Part shown: positions 1-10,898 of the stretch, in pieces
How positions within the stretch are numbered: position 1 is the first letter of the stretch
Layout of the letters: every line of letters begins with the position of its first letter
Assembly: GCA_038496445.1 (NCBI GenBank)
Contig: JALMLS010000179.1
Span: 372,001-436,000 of the forward strand
Source: Trichosphaerium sp. ATCC 40318
Lineage: Eukaryota > Discosea > Flabellinia > Trichosidae
DNA length: 64,000 nucleotides
Reading direction: 5' to 3'
The notes under the pieces: generated by a model
What the model was told of the DNA's origin: nothing
Database searches by the model: none
What the model saw: only the letters and a program-made list of their open reading frames with translations
Translations under genes and position numbers: made by a program

Positions 1-1465
1 GGTAGATTCTGGACGTGAACTCGCCAAATTAGCTGGTTACACTGCTCGCTTACATGACTTCAGTTCTGTTCTTGAAGATGTCCGCAATGGTATGAATTAT
101 ACATTTCGGTGTAATCTCTGAAATACCCTTTAGGAAAGTTTGTTCGGTCTACAGTAAAGACTGAAGAAGGTGATGATAAAACAGAAAAATTAGACGTTTC
201 TGAAGCGAAAGGAAAGTTAGTAGAGCTTGACCAAACACCACGTGCGTAAATCTATCTTAGCTTGTTATTGTTTTGTTGTTTGAAGGCGTTAGCTGACTTT
301 TTTTTTCTACTTTAGCTGTTATTGAGTTCGATCAAGTACCAGTCGTCACACCAAATGGAGATATACTCGTACGATGTACGTGTTGTCAGATATTATTAGC
401 AGACTTAATTCATTGAATTTTTTTTATTGATTTCTATTATTAGCACTTTCATTCAAGATAAAGGCCGGTATGAATTGTCTTGTTGCTGGACCAAACGGTT
501 GCGGTAAATCATCGCTATTCAGAATCCTTGGTAACTTGTGGCCGGTATACTCTGGAACCGTACGACGCCTTCTTTTCGCAAAAGAATAATTTCTTAACCG
601 ATACTTTTTAGGTAACTCGTCCAAGTGGTAAGAACTTGTTTTATGTTCCACAGTACGTCATATCTTTGTTGTGCTTGTGTTTACTGTTTTTTGTAGAAAA
701 CCATACCTCACTTTGGGTACTCTCCGAGACCAAGTTGTATACCCTTGGTCTTGGGAAGAAGCCTATGAGAACGGTGTTACACAGAAATACTTGCACGAGC
801 TTTTCTTGATTGTAAAATTGGATCATGTTGTAGAACGTGAAGGTGGATGGGAAGCAAAACAAGATTGGACCGACGTATTATCCGGTATGCTTTATCACCA
901 AATATAAGGCGACAACCAAAACCCCAAAAACGTCAAGAACCCATTTGGCTTTTGTATTTTTTTTGTTTGTTTCAAGATTGGGTTGTTGAGCATTTTAATT
1001 ATCTTTTTTTTTGTCTCTAAAACTGATGGTTTAGGTGGTGAGAAGCAGAAGATGGCCATGGCACGTTTATTTTTACATAAGCCACAATTCGCAATTCTTG
1101 ATGAATGTACCTCTGCAATGAGCGTAGATGTTGAGGTATGTCTTTCTTTCTATTTGATCTGTTCTTGGAGCCTTTGTTGCGAATCTATGACTCATTCTAT
1201 GTATTAGGGCGATACTTATAATCACTGTAAGAAGCTAGGAATCACTCTATTTACTGTATCCCATAGGTATGTGCCAAAGACTGCTAAGTTTTGTTTTTTT
1301 TGTATTTTCCAGCATTGTGGTTCGCTTGTTTTCAGCCCTTTTGACACTTTATTTAGAAAGAGCTTATGGCAATACCATGATTATGTAATTATGTTTGATG
1401 GTCGTGGTTCAGTAGACTTCAAGAATATTGATCACTCCAACAATGAGGACTTTTTTGGTAGTTAA
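1..1465 (+). CDS. Peroxisomal ABC transporter, ABCD/PXA family (3' part, cut by window start)
   Basis: Half-transporter of the ABCD family, which imports long-chain acyl-CoA or fatty acids into peroxisomes for beta-oxidation. Only the end of the membrane domain and the nucleotide-binding domain are in the window. Reading starts in frame with [18 protein letters not shown], the conserved segment before the ATPase domain. Eight short introns follow (about 94-137, 245-315, 376-443, 550-612, 653-697, 884-1035, 1136-1207, 1267-1356). Visible motifs are Walker [10 protein letters not shown], a Q-loop FYVPQ, signature [13 protein letters not shown] (here GGEKQ in place of the usual SGGEQ form), Walker [13 protein letters not shown] and the H-loop TVSHR, which is completed across a phase-2 intron. 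The last exon reads [15 protein letters not shown] and stops at 1463-1465, the usual ABCD C-terminal pattern. Family call is firm; the exact paralogue (Pxa1 or Pxa2 type) is not decided. Confidence 0.9.
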
Positions 1466-2101
1466 AGAAAAAGACAAAAAGTTCAGTATATTTGCTTTAG
1501 TTCAAAAAATGAATGACTCCCCCCTATATTAACAAACCAATTTCCGTACACAACAGCGTTGTATAAATAAAGCATAGTCTCGTATAAAAACAACTTATAA
1601 AAGGCGAATATGGTGATTGTACAGGCAACAAGTTAGTTGATGCTAAAAATGATTAAACAGTTAAGGCGCCCTTAAGTCAAGTTGTCGAACTAACGCGTTA
1701 ACTTTCAATCAGTACGGTCAAACACGTGACGCTGTTATCATAATCTCAACGTACGTCAGTTCGGAAATCCAATACAAAGATTTCAAGGTTTAAAAAGTGC
1801 ACTGATTTAAACCAATGTTAGTCTTTTTCTTCGGTTTCTCGAACATCTACAAAATGGCCATTCAAAAGTATCCTCCAACAATCTTGATTTGATAAAACAA
1901 AAGAGTTTGTTTACATGACATCAGCTTTTTTGTTTCTTGCATACCATTCCAATTTGCTTTGTTGTACTGACCTTCATACAGTTGCGAATATCAAAATTGA
2001 CTCAGTACATTAAGGTCTTTATTTGCTCTTTGAGTTTCTGAGATAGAAGTCTAAAGCTTTGAATATAATACAATAACCTTTAAAACCAAGCTAAGGAGAT
2101 T
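1466..2101. other. Convergent intergenic region
   Basis: Lies between the stop codons of the ABCD gene (plus) and the next gene (minus). No open frame, RNA gene or repeat is recognisable. It holds T-rich and A-rich tracts suited to 3'-end formation and one CACGTGAC site near 1723. Confidence 0.6.
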
Positions 2102-3126
2102 CTAGTCGCGGTATTTTTCAGGTCCAGCAAAGGATTTGTAGAGTGTGTATTTATACTTCTTAGCTGCGTTATCAAGCATTATTTTCATCATCATCAAGTG
2201 AACAGGAGCTGAGAAGAACAAGTACCACCAACCAGGCCATGATTTTGTTTGAATTATAGAATCAACCTCTAAAGTGGCTTCATCATACCTATTACGCACA
2301 GAAAATCGCAGTCTAGACGGTTTTTGTTAGTACGAACAAAGCGCGTAGACAGTACAAAGATTGATTGGTTTTTTTTGAATAGTTTTTTCGAATTGTACCG
2401 ATGTTCTAGATGGTTGTCTCGCTTAACCATGACAACACTATTATTCGTGCTTTGTTCTGTTTTGAAATCACAAAATCCTTCTTCCAAATCGATATTCTCA
2501 ACTTTATCAGGCGTGAAATAAGCAGGTGTCATGCCATAATTACTAACAATCATATCTCGAAGTTGTGCAGCATATAACATAAGTTTTGGTGTACTATGGA
2601 AAAAGCTTTGAGCAAAAACACGGAGTCTTTCTTTTTCTGTTCTTCTGGTTGTATCTGGAGCGTGCTTTAGTCTATCACGTGTTAGCTAAATGGCTGGTTG
2701 CAATATAAATACGAGAGTAGTGGCTATACGCTAGAAAGGGAGTTGCCAGGTTTTTTTTGTCAAAAAAGAAGTTTTGGTAACCGAAACGGCGTTTTCACAA
2801 CACACTAACACGGTGTACTACGCGCAAGTATTGTATTGGTGTATTGCGGTATTTTTTTCGAAAACAATGCTGTCGTACACTACGATGTGTTCTTCTCCTA
2901 AGTATGATGGATGAAAGAAACGATGCGCTCTAAGAAGCGTTGTCTGCACTTTACGGCGTTTTACAAATATTTCAAACCACATCCATCCTAAACCTACTCC
3001 AACAGCGGCTTTACCCCAATGCTTTCTATTGCAGCTATTAGCATGTTTTCTTAACCATAACATTTTGACGTACTTTACCTGTTGCCTAGCTACTGCTAAT
3101 GAATACTTGAAGAAAGGGAGTGACAT
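2102..3126 (-). CDS. Hypothetical membrane-associated protein, multi-exon
   Basis: I do not recognise this protein. The 3' part is well supported. A coding stretch around 2690-2400 contains RTEKERLRVFAQSFFHSTPK and then LYAAQLRDMIVSNYGMTPAYF. It joins through an intron (donor GTACAATTCG, acceptor GTAATAG, phase 2) to an exon with a hydrophobic segment, WWYLFFSAPVHLMMMKIML, and ends KYRD at 2102. A second open stretch at 3126-2818 (M-S-L-P-F-F-K start, with GVGLGWMWFEIFV) probably supplies the N-terminus, but I could not find an unambiguous donor linking it to the acceptor near 2690. Could be two genes. One or two membrane segments and a basic N-terminal part suggest an organelle membrane protein; that is inference only. 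Confidence 0.45.
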
Positions 3127-3321
3127 GAGCGACTGTTGCTCTCCTTTACACCACCAGAGATGTATAAAGTCAAAAAGAGTCAGACTTCAAGAAAAGTTGT
3201 CACAATTTCTCAATTAGCAATAGTGTAATTGCCTCTCAAGTGTCTCTGTTTATACCACGACAATACAAAAACCACCATAACGCAATATACACGCATAACC
3301 GCATTACAATTTACAAGCATC

Positions 3322-3466
3322 ATGGCAACTACACGGATTGTTACGAAAGTACAAAAGACTCTTAAAAAAAACGGTGACAAAGATATTGCAGCTGGTCAGT
3401 GGCGTTTCTTTAAAAAAAATCAGGATTTGGCTTTTCTCGGCCTAAAAGCGCCTTTGGTAAAGAAGA
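3322..3466 (+). pseudogene. AlkD-type DNA alkylation repair gene, 5' fragment (interrupted by Ty3 element)
   Basis: First exon of a gene whose remainder lies after 10962. It starts at the ATG at 3322 (MATTRIVTKVQKTL) and contains DIAAGQWRFFKKNQDLAFLG followed by LKAPLVKK. This matches the N-terminal signature of the AlkD/DNA-alkylation-repair HEAT-repeat family, in which a Gly-Gln-x-Arg-Phe-Phe-Lys stretch precedes FLG-(I/L)-(R/K)-x-P. The coding frame runs straight into the left LTR at 3467. AlkD-like glycosylases flip or excise alkylated bases using stacked helical repeats. With the 7.4-kb element inside an exon, the gene is presumably inactive on this chromosome copy. Confidence 0.8.
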
Positions 3467-3617
3467 TGTCGTATATGACCTTGTCATATTCGTCATTCGT
3501 CATCATTCAGATAACGAAGTACTTAATCCCTATGTATATAAGTTAGTTAATAAATTAGATTTCTCCTTACCTTGTACTATTTACAACGTCTTATAACCGT
3601 AGCTAAGTTATACGACA
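3467..3617 (+). repeat. Left LTR of the Ty3 element (151 bp)
   Basis: Begins TGTCGTATATG and ends TATACGACA, giving a 9-bp terminal inverted repeat with TG...CA ends. A TATATAAG box-like stretch sits in the middle. It is identical in length to the solo LTR at 48879-49029. Confidence 0.95.
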
Positions 3618-3619
3618 CG

Positions 3620-3638
3620 TGGCGACACTGGATTTGAA
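3620..3638 (+). other. Primer-binding site of the Ty3 element
   Basis: TGGCGACACTGGATTTGAA starts two bases after the LTR. Its reverse complement ends in CCA and contains TTCAAATCC, a typical T-loop sequence, as expected for priming by the 3' end of a host tRNA. Which tRNA is not determined. Confidence 0.75.
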
Positions 3639-4046
3639 TTGGTAAGTATCTAAACACTTTTACTCTCGGCACGCCTTCGTGCAAACACATTCGGAGTACC
3701 CTACGCTCCTCCTCTTGGCTATAAGCCTGCGGCATAGACCGTTTATATCTACATAAGTCGCTCTTTTAGCGCTGTACCTACGTCGGATAGACTCCGGTCG
3801 TGTAAGTCGTTCCATAACGCAAAAACCTTTACGGAGCCAGTTCTTCGTGTAAGTCGAGTTAATCTCGCTAAATCTTGGAATTCTATTCCAACCGGAGCCT
3901 CTCGGAGTGTATTCCCAAGCTCTACAAGGGTATAATAATCCCTCTATAATCAGGCTAATTGCCTTTGTATCTATAAATAAAAAAAACTCTCTCCAACACA
4001 TCTTCTTGTATCGTTCTCTTCTTGGCATTGAGCCTTGTACCACGCC

Positions 4047-7000
4047 ATGTCTGGCTCTCCGTCACAGGCCAAAGACATTGACCTCGGTGTAGGCACGTCG
4101 TCCAGCGACAATACATCAGATCATGACAGTGGCTCGGAGTATGTAGAGACAGAATCATCACAAAGTGATAGTAGTATGAAAGCTGACATGTTAGCTGAAG
4201 AGCAACGAGCAGCTGATCTCGAAAGAGAGCAAGAAACTGAACAACACGAAACTCGTAGTGCAGATGACACTGAAAACAACAGTGCGGTGTATGACAATAT
4301 GACTGGGATATCTTCTAAAAAGAAGACAGTAGAAACTGAACTCATAATTAGTCCCAAAATGTCCGATAAATCACAAAACAATACCGCTATGAAAAAAGGG
4401 TCTAGGCGAATACTTAGCACCTCAGACAAGTCTGTTAACTCGAATAATTCGAGTACTACACTTCCCCCGGTTACATTACCGAAGTCCGCGGGTGATTCAC
4501 AAAAAATCGGAAGTGACTCTTCTAGAAAGAAGAAGTCCAAACACTCTAAAAATAAACGTCATACATCTGACAAAATAAAAGGCACCCTTGGGCTAATACC
4601 CAAGGTTTATGATAATAAGCGTTCTACAATCGATTATTGGTATGCTCTTAGCACTAAAATTGCAAAGAAGCACCGTATTGATGATGAAAATCTCGCAATT
4701 GCGTTGAGATTGAGCATCAAAAATATAGATATTAGCGACATGCTTACTTCCCTCCCTCTCACTGCTACTTCAAAACAAATTTATGAAGCTATCATAGAGG
4801 AGATAGTAACTCCGCTGGATAAAGCGCAAACTGTACTACGTTTTCGTGAGTGTGTTCACATGCAAGATGAACCTTGCAGGAAATATATGAGGCGACTCAA
4901 CGAGTTAGCCATTTACGCAAACAAATCAGTCTCCGAGATTACGGAACAATTTGTGATCGGTCTAAGAAAAGACCTGCAGTCTCAGATATACGCGAAATAT
5001 CTAGAGTACAAAAAAATGTTTGACCAACAGTTAATAACGGCTGAGGCGTATAACAAATGTGTTCTGCAAAAGGCAGAGAAAAAAGAGATTCAATTTAATC
5101 TCTACAATCTCAATACTAACTTAAGTAGTAATGCATATACGTCGTCTTATCCTAAGAGCCGTAATCCTTACGCTGGTAATCTGCAAACAACTAATACGTT
5201 CTCTAACTATGTCACTAAACCCGTACAGTCAGAAAAGGCACGTGACCTTGAAAAAGAAATTGCAAAATTAAGGCAAAAAATTGAAAAACTGACTTCTAAT
5301 AATAGAAAGTACGATAACAATAACCGTAACAACGATAGACGCCCACAAAAGCAACAGCGTAACAACTATCGTCAAAATAACGGTCAACGTGACTGGAATA
5401 ATAACAATCAACGTTACAACAATGACAGAAATTTCAACAATAATCAACGCAATTACAATAACAATCAGCGTAATTATAATAACCAACAAGGTTACAACAA
5501 CAACCAACAAGGTTACAACAACAATAACCAACGTGGTTACAACAACAATAACCAACGTGGTAACAACCAACGTGGTTACAACAACAACAACAATAGTCAA
5601 CAAAGACCAATGTTTATTAACGGCAAAAAACTATGCCGTCATTGCGGTGAAGAACACAAAAATGGTGAAGAATGTCCACATTTCATCACCTGGAAGAATA
5701 GTTTAGTGGATACACGCAAGAAGAATATCGAAAACGCCAAAAAGAGTAAGTCTTCTAATTCGACTACAAACTCTAATGTTGCTCTTTCTTTAGCGCCAGT
5801 ACCACCGCCACCACCGCCACCTCCAAGTCCACCTTTGAATGATCATTCGGTCGACAGTGATTGTGCTCCATTTATACCAGATGACATATCACCACCAAAC
5901 TCTCCCCGTCAACAAAGACGTGCAACAGTACATAAAGTTCCAACAATGAAAATGTTTGGACCAAAAGTACAGAAACTTCTCTACAAATATGAATCTCAAT
6001 CAATCAAAGAACATATTCCAAGCGCCGGCACTAGAGCACTCAGCCTAGATGGCGAAAAGCTTCCTATAGTCACTATTATTATGGCTGGTGTTAAGGTTGA
6101 AGCCATGATCGATTCTGGCTCTACCATCTCTATCATCAGTAAGTCGTGTATCAGAGATATCAATCACGCAATCAAGAGAAATAATGGTAAAGCACCAAAT
6201 GGCAAACAACGTACTCGCCTTGAATACGATCACAGTAAGAAAATACAAGTCACTAGTGACATTCTTAATGACGTTTCTGAATGTACTTTAGGTCTGTTGA
6301 GTACTGGCATAGAATTCATGGACGACTTTCTCTATGAGAACTTCCATGTCATGAAAAAACCAAAATTCAAAGTTGTACTAGGTATTAATACCTTGATGCG
6401 TACCAATGCCATCTGTGATTTTAAAAACGGTATCATTTACTCAGGCGGCGAATACATGACCGTACCTACCTTTGGTACTAAAGCAGCACAGTCCTTCATA
6501 ACAATTAAGAGCGAACCAAGTAGTGAAATTACTGGTAACGCTGCTACCAACTCAAAAACAAGTAGTGAAGACGTCAGTTCTCCAATTCCAATGGTAGATG
6601 ACGATAACCTTCCTACTAGTCCCATGGATGACCTGCAAAAAGAATTCATTGAAGGAGAATACAACGATAATATTCAACTTCAGTCTGAAACCTCATCCAA
6701 CAATTGCGATAAAAAACCTCTCCAAACGCAAAAAGATATTGAAGGCTTTATGGATACAATTGACACCAAAAAGATTCCAATGCACACGGCAGAGATCCGC
6801 TACGAATCAACCGACATCCGAAAGACAGCACTGGTAGCCGACCAATCGCACGAGATCCGCTACACCGACACCATGGGTGCTTGTTTCACTTTCAAACTTC
6901 CTACCCTCCCTCGTAACTCTCAGATAACAGTTACTGAAGCACAAATGTTGCGCAGAAACAACAATGCCAACATCACGGTTCTAGGGTTAGGACAAACCAA

Positions 7001-10000
7001 CAACAACCGTCCAATCGAATTACGTGTTGTCCACCGAGATGGCGACAACATGGACACTCCTATTGTAATCAACAAAGGAGATGTAATCGCTTACGCTTTT
7101 GTAAACCGTTTTGGTAAAGTGTCAATCAACAACAATAAACATAGATCAGATTACACTGTCTTAATTCCTGACGCTGAAAAGTCAAACCTTTCTTTTGAGT
7201 TTAACAAAGCTTCAAAAAACATGCCTACTTTTGATCCAAAAAATGGAACTCCCCCTCCTGTTGAACGTTTTCTCAAACGAAAACCAAACACGTACACTGA
7301 GACATTACCCGAAGTGAAACACAACCTCACACTTAAAGACATACAAGTCAATACTGGTATTCTTTCTAAAGGCCAAAGAAGAGATTTGGTTACTTTACTA
7401 GAACATAAGGGTACACGTGTTTATACAGAACCTGAACAGTTCGGTCAAGTTAAATACCCACCTATCAAACTTAAAATCAGAGCTAATGCAGTACCACATA
7501 GAGTCAAACGTAGACGATATGCAGATAAGTATGAAAAACGCCTTCAAAAATGTGTTGACAGATTAGTTGCACAAGGCATAGTTTCTAAGGTTTCTGGTTC
7601 TGATTGGGTTTCTCACGCCATGGTTATCAAAAAGAGAAGTGGCGATGATCGTTTTATAATTGACCCAGCTAAAGTTAATGAAAATACGGAGTTCTATCCG
7701 TATCAAATACCTGATTGTAATGAAATGTTAAATAAATTTGCAAAATGGAAAATAAAATGCGCTCATGATTTACCTCAAGGTTTCTTCCAGTTTCTTATTG
7801 ACAAGAGTAGTCGTAAGTATACTGCCTTTGTTACTAAAGAAGGCGTATATGTCTTCAATGTTCTATCTATGGGTTATAAGAACTCACCTGGTGAGTTCCA
7901 AGAAGCGATGAACAATATATTCAGTTCGCTCGAACACACTGAACCCTACTTTGATGATGTTGGCACAGGCGCCAACACAGTCGATCAAATGTTAAAACAT
8001 CTAGAAGAGTTCTATGATGTTTGTATTAAATACAATGTACGCATGTCACCGAAAAAGACTGTTTTATTTGCTACAGAAATGGACCACCTAGGTCACACGC
8101 TTGTCGGTAAAGCCATTGTACCTAGTGAACAAAAAATTAATAAACTTCTTTCTGTCACAAAGCCTACTGGTAAAAAACAGCTTAGCTCAATTATTCACTT
8201 AGCTGGTTACTACCGAAAGTTTGTTAAAGACTTCGCTGGTATAACTCAGCCTCTTACTAAGCTTCTTAAAGAAGATGTTCCCTTTGTTTGGAATGAGTCG
8301 GTTCAAGGTAAAGCCTGGAACGATTTAATTGGTAAACTCACTTCGTACCCAGTCTTAGTCCCTCCTGACTTCTCTAAACCCTTTATTCTCCACACAGACG
8401 CATGCAAATATGCAATTGGCGCTATACTTGAACAAGAATACAATGGAGAACTACATGTTGTAGAGTACTTCTCTAAAAAACTAGCACCTGAAAGAGTGTT
8501 AAAATGGGAAATATGGAAAAAGGAATGCTGGGCAATGGTAGCCGCTATCACTAAATTCAGGCACTACCTCTTACCTAACAAGTTCACAGTAGTGACTGAT
8601 CATAAAGCATTGCTGTATCTAAAAAACTTTAAAGAACCTGAACCAATGTTAATGCGTTGGGTAATGAAACTCTCTGAGTACGATTTCGATGTAATGTACC
8701 GTAGAGGTAAATCCCATGCTAATGCTGATGCGCTCTCACGATTAGAGTTTGAAGACGACAAAGATTATCAAGAGGATCTAGACGATCTTCTAGATCCAAA
8801 AGATTTAGAAAAAGCAAACCTCAAATTTAACATCAAAGACGTCAATGGAAACGTTGTTCATACAGTTAACAACACTACTGTATCTACTAGTTCTGAATTT
8901 GTACCAGAACTTAAACAAAGAAAAATAAATATCAGAAAATTACAAGAATCTGATCCTGATTTATTTCCTTTAATTGCTGAGCTCAGAACATCTAAAGTTA
9001 CTCAGCCAAAGAATACTCGTAATGGCACATTCGCCTTAGACGCTGATGGCGTTCTTAATAATTTCACTGTTCCTCCTGGACACGTAAAGGCGAATGGTGT
9101 GTTTCGAATTGTGATACCCAATAGTTTAAAGGAAGATGTCCTAAGACACTTCCATGACTCACTTCTTGGCGCTCATGTTGGCGTTAATAAAATGTATCAC
9201 AATATTAAAACTCGTTTCTACTGGAAAAATATGTTAGCAGACATCCAGAATTACACATCCAAATGTGATATCTGCCAAAAGCGTAAATTCCGTTCAAAGA
9301 CTACTAAGGATGGTCATATGATCCCAATCACTGCTAAACATCCTTGGGATATAATAGCTGTGGACATATCTGGTCCTTTCCCTACTTCTTATAGAGGTAA
9401 CTCTTATGTACTCTCTATCTCAGATCTGCTATCTAAATGGCACGAGTTCGTTCCAATGAGCTCGACAACATCCGACTTAGTCGCGGACGCTATTTGTGAA
9501 CGCATTATAACCAAGTTTGGTGCGTTCAGAGCTATTATTAGTGATAACGGCTCTAACTTTCGCAGTGCTATAATCAGCAAAATCTGTGAAACTCTTAAAA
9601 TCGAAAATCGATTTATTTCACCATACAATCCTCAATGTAATGGCCAAGCTGAAAGGTCTTTTGGTACAGCAGTACCTCTACTTCGTGCGCTTACCGCAAA
9701 TGACCCTCACGAATGGGACAATAAACTTCCTTTCCTTCAGTTTGCCTTCAATAGTACTATCAACCGTACCATAGGTGTTAGCCCACACTTTGCTCTTTTT
9801 GGTAGAGAACCTAGATTGCCAATCGACCAAGTGTATGCAACTAACATCCCTACTGATCACATTGATGCAGCAACTTATACAGCTAACATGGTTAAGACCA
9901 TTGCTGATACCCAAGAACTCGTCAGGCAGCATACGCAAAAGCGTCAAGCTGAATATCAAAAGTACAAAGATAGAAACGTACCTGATGAAATCAAGAAGTT

Positions 10001-10763
10001 CTCCATCGGACAACAAGTCTTGGTATGGAAAGAACTACAAGGCGAAGGTCCTAAAAAACTAAAAAATAAGAGACACGGTCCATACACAGTAACAGGTGTC
10101 ATCGGTCCAAAAACTTATAAATTACGGCATAATGAAAAAGGCCATACCGAAAGCGTTGACATGAAACGCATAATCGAGTACAAGTCACACGACTCAGTTG
10201 AGCGTGTTGATAGAGAAACACGTGAAGCAGTTAATAAGCTTCTTAAAAACCTACCTCACGCTAAATACCATCTTCGTGATGATGAACCTTATGATCGAAT
10301 TTTCAATGCTGAAAATATCGATTCTCAAAAAATTCCGAGTCAAATCGTACCAAGCTCGGTCGCCGTAAACGTTGAGGGTGACAATGATATCACTCCATCA
10401 ACAGTCTCTCCTCCTGCCTCACAACCTCCACCTCCGAAAGATACTGTCTCTGAAGTTGCAGTCGAACAGTCCAAAGAATATCCTCCTCTTATGAAAACGT
10501 TTAAAGAAATGCTTGAAAACATACGCGATAAAATCGCTAAGACAACAAGAGCTAAACTTCACAGCTCTTTCCGATCAAACCTGAAGAACATGGTTGAACC
10601 AAGTGCTGGCTTTATTAAGAACAGAGACCGCGCTACTAATTACAAACGCGAAATTACAAAAGCCACTACAAAAGATCAAGCTCTCACTCTATTGGATAGA
10701 TGGATTAACCACTTTGACGCTGAGTTCGAACATGAAATTCAGAAGCCGAGACGGTTCTCTTAA
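4047..10763 (+). CDS. Ty3/gypsy Gag-Pol polyprotein (2,238 aa, single frame)
   Basis: The first true ATG of the frame is at 4047; the frame is open to TAA at 10761-10763. Order by residue: acidic N-terminus; Gag capsid-like helices; Asn-rich linker (about 450-520); a zinc knuckle starting at C530 with spacing CX2CX3HX5C, unlike the usual CX2CX4HX4C; a Pro-rich linker; aspartic protease with DSGS at D689; reverse transcriptase with YFDD at 1301-1304; RNase H with first Asp near 1451 (HTDACKYAIG); integrase with an HHCC zinc motif ending KCDICQKR; and a DDE core at D1773, D1833 and E1869 (D-X59-D-X35-E). A GPY-type module (HGPYTVTGVIGPKTYKL) follows, then a basic tail. All catalytic residues are present, so the polyprotein looks intact. 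There is no frameshift between gag and pol, so Gag excess would need proteolysis or another mechanism. Confidence 0.95.
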   Translation: MSGSPSQAKDIDLGVGTSSSDNTSDHDSGSEYVETESSQSDSSMKADMLAEEQRAADLEREQETEQHETRSADDTENNSAVYDNMTGISSKKKTVETELIISPKMSDKSQNNTAMKKGSRRILSTSDKSVNSNNSSTTLPPVTLPKSAGDSQKIGSDSSRKKKSKHSKNKRHTSDKIKGTLGLIPKVYDNKRSTIDYWYALSTKIAKKHRIDDENLAIALRLSIKNIDISDMLTSLPLTATSKQIYEAIIEEIVTPLDKAQTVLRFRECVHMQDEPCRKYMRRLNELAIYANKSVSEITEQFVIGLRKDLQSQIYAKYLEYKKMFDQQLITAEAYNKCVLQKAEKKEIQFNLYNLNTNLSSNAYTSSYPKSRNPYAGNLQTTNTFSNYVTKPVQSEKARDLEKEIAKLRQKIEKLTSNNRKYDNNNRNNDRRPQKQQRNNYRQNNGQRDWNNNNQRYNNDRNFNNNQRNYNNNQRNYNNQQGYNNNQQGYNNNNQRGYNNNNQRGNNQRGYNNNNNSQQRPMFINGKKLCRHCGEEHKNGEECPHFITWKNSLVDTRKKNIENAKKSKSSNSTTNSNVALSLAPVPPPPPPPPSPPLNDHSVDSDCAPFIPDDISPPNSPRQQRRATVHKVPTMKMFGPKVQKLLYKYESQSIKEHIPSAGTRALSLDGEKLPIVTIIMAGVKVEAMIDSGSTISIISKSCIRDINHAIKRNNGKAPNGKQRTRLEYDHSKKIQVTSDILNDVSECTLGLLSTGIEFMDDFLYENFHVMKKPKFKVVLGINTLMRTNAICDFKNGIIYSGGEYMTVPTFGTKAAQSFITIKSEPSSEITGNAATNSKTSSEDVSSPIPMVDDDNLPTSPMDDLQKEFIEGEYNDNIQLQSETSSNNCDKKPLQTQKDIEGFMDTIDTKKIPMHTAEIRYESTDIRKTALVADQSHEIRYTDTMGACFTFKLPTLPRNSQITVTEAQMLRRNNNANITVLGLGQTNNNRPIELRVVHRDGDNMDTPIVINKGDVIAYAFVNRFGKVSINNNKHRSDYTVLIPDAEKSNLSFEFNKASKNMPTFDPKNGTPPPVERFLKRKPNTYTETLPEVKHNLTLKDIQVNTGILSKGQRRDLVTLLEHKGTRVYTEPEQFGQVKYPPIKLKIRANAVPHRVKRRRYADKYEKRLQKCVDRLVAQGIVSKVSGSDWVSHAMVIKKRSGDDRFIIDPAKVNENTEFYPYQIPDCNEMLNKFAKWKIKCAHDLPQGFFQFLIDKSSRKYTAFVTKEGVYVFNVLSMGYKNSPGEFQEAMNNIFSSLEHTEPYFDDVGTGANTVDQMLKHLEEFYDVCIKYNVRMSPKKTVLFATEMDHLGHTLVGKAIVPSEQKINKLLSVTKPTGKKQLSSIIHLAGYYRKFVKDFAGITQPLTKLLKEDVPFVWNESVQGKAWNDLIGKLTSYPVLVPPDFSKPFILHTDACKYAIGAILEQEYNGELHVVEYFSKKLAPERVLKWEIWKKECWAMVAAITKFRHYLLPNKFTVVTDHKALLYLKNFKEPEPMLMRWVMKLSEYDFDVMYRRGKSHANADALSRLEFEDDKDYQEDLDDLLDPKDLEKANLKFNIKDVNGNVVHTVNNTTVSTSSEFVPELKQRKINIRKLQESDPDLFPLIAELRTSKVTQPKNTRNGTFALDADGVLNNFTVPPGHVKANGVFRIVIPNSLKEDVLRHFHDSLLGAHVGVNKMYHNIKTRFYWKNMLADIQNYTSKCDICQKRKFRSKTTKDGHMIPITAKHPWDIIAVDISGPFPTSYRGNSYVLSISDLLSKWHEFVPMSSTTSDLVADAICERIITKFGAFRAIISDNGSNFRSAIISKICETLKIENRFISPYNPQCNGQAERSFGTAVPLLRALTANDPHEWDNKLPFLQFAFNSTINRTIGVSPHFALFGREPRLPIDQVYATNIPTDHIDAATYTANMVKTIADTQELVRQHTQKRQAEYQKYKDRNVPDEIKKFSIGQQVLVWKELQGEGPKKLKNKRHGPYTVTGVIGPKTYKLRHNEKGHTESVDMKRIIEYKSHDSVERVDRETREAVNKLLKNLPHAKYHLRDDEPYDRIFNAENIDSQKIPSQIVPSSVAVNVEGDNDITPSTVSPPASQPPPPKDTVSEVAVEQSKEYPPLMKTFKEMLENIRDKIAKTTRAKLHSSFRSNLKNMVEPSAGFIKNRDRATNYKREITKATTKDQALTLLDRWINHFDAEFEHEIQKPRRFS
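5400..5600 (+). repeat. Asparagine-coding minisatellite inside Gag
   Basis: Degenerate tandem units of roughly 18-27 bp built from AACAACAATAACCAACGTGG and variants. They encode repeats of the type N-N-N-Q-R-G-Y just before the zinc knuckle. The array keeps the reading frame and is probably a flexible, possibly prion-like or RNA-binding linker. Confidence 0.85.
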
Positions 10764-10775
10764 AAACGGAGGGAG
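10763..10775 (+). other. Polypurine tract of the Ty3 element
   Basis: AAAAACGGAGGGAG lies directly upstream of the right LTR and overlaps the gag-pol stop codon. Its position and composition fit the primer for plus-strand synthesis. Confidence 0.75.
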
Positions 10776-10777
10776 TA

Positions 10778-10898
10778 TGTCGTATATGACCTTGTCATAT
10801 TCGTCATTCGTCATCATTCAGATAACGAAGTACTTAATCCCTATGTATATAAGTTAGTTAATAAATTAGATTTCTCCTTACCTTGTACTATTTACAAC
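10778..10898 (+). repeat. Right LTR, truncated at its 3' side (121 bp)
   Basis: Matches the left LTR base for base from its first position to TTTACAAC. The remaining 30 bp of the LTR are absent here in direct orientation. Their last 25 bp occur inverted at 10937-10961. Confidence 0.9.

Noticed and set aside
3660-4043. Minus-strand 127-codon frame in the Ty3 leader
   Set aside because: Lies between primer-binding site and gag start, has no recognisable domain and opposes the element's transcription.
5268-5603. Long minus-strand open frame rich in Val/Thr
   Set aside because: It is the antisense of the Asn-coding repeat in Gag; low complexity and no independent support.
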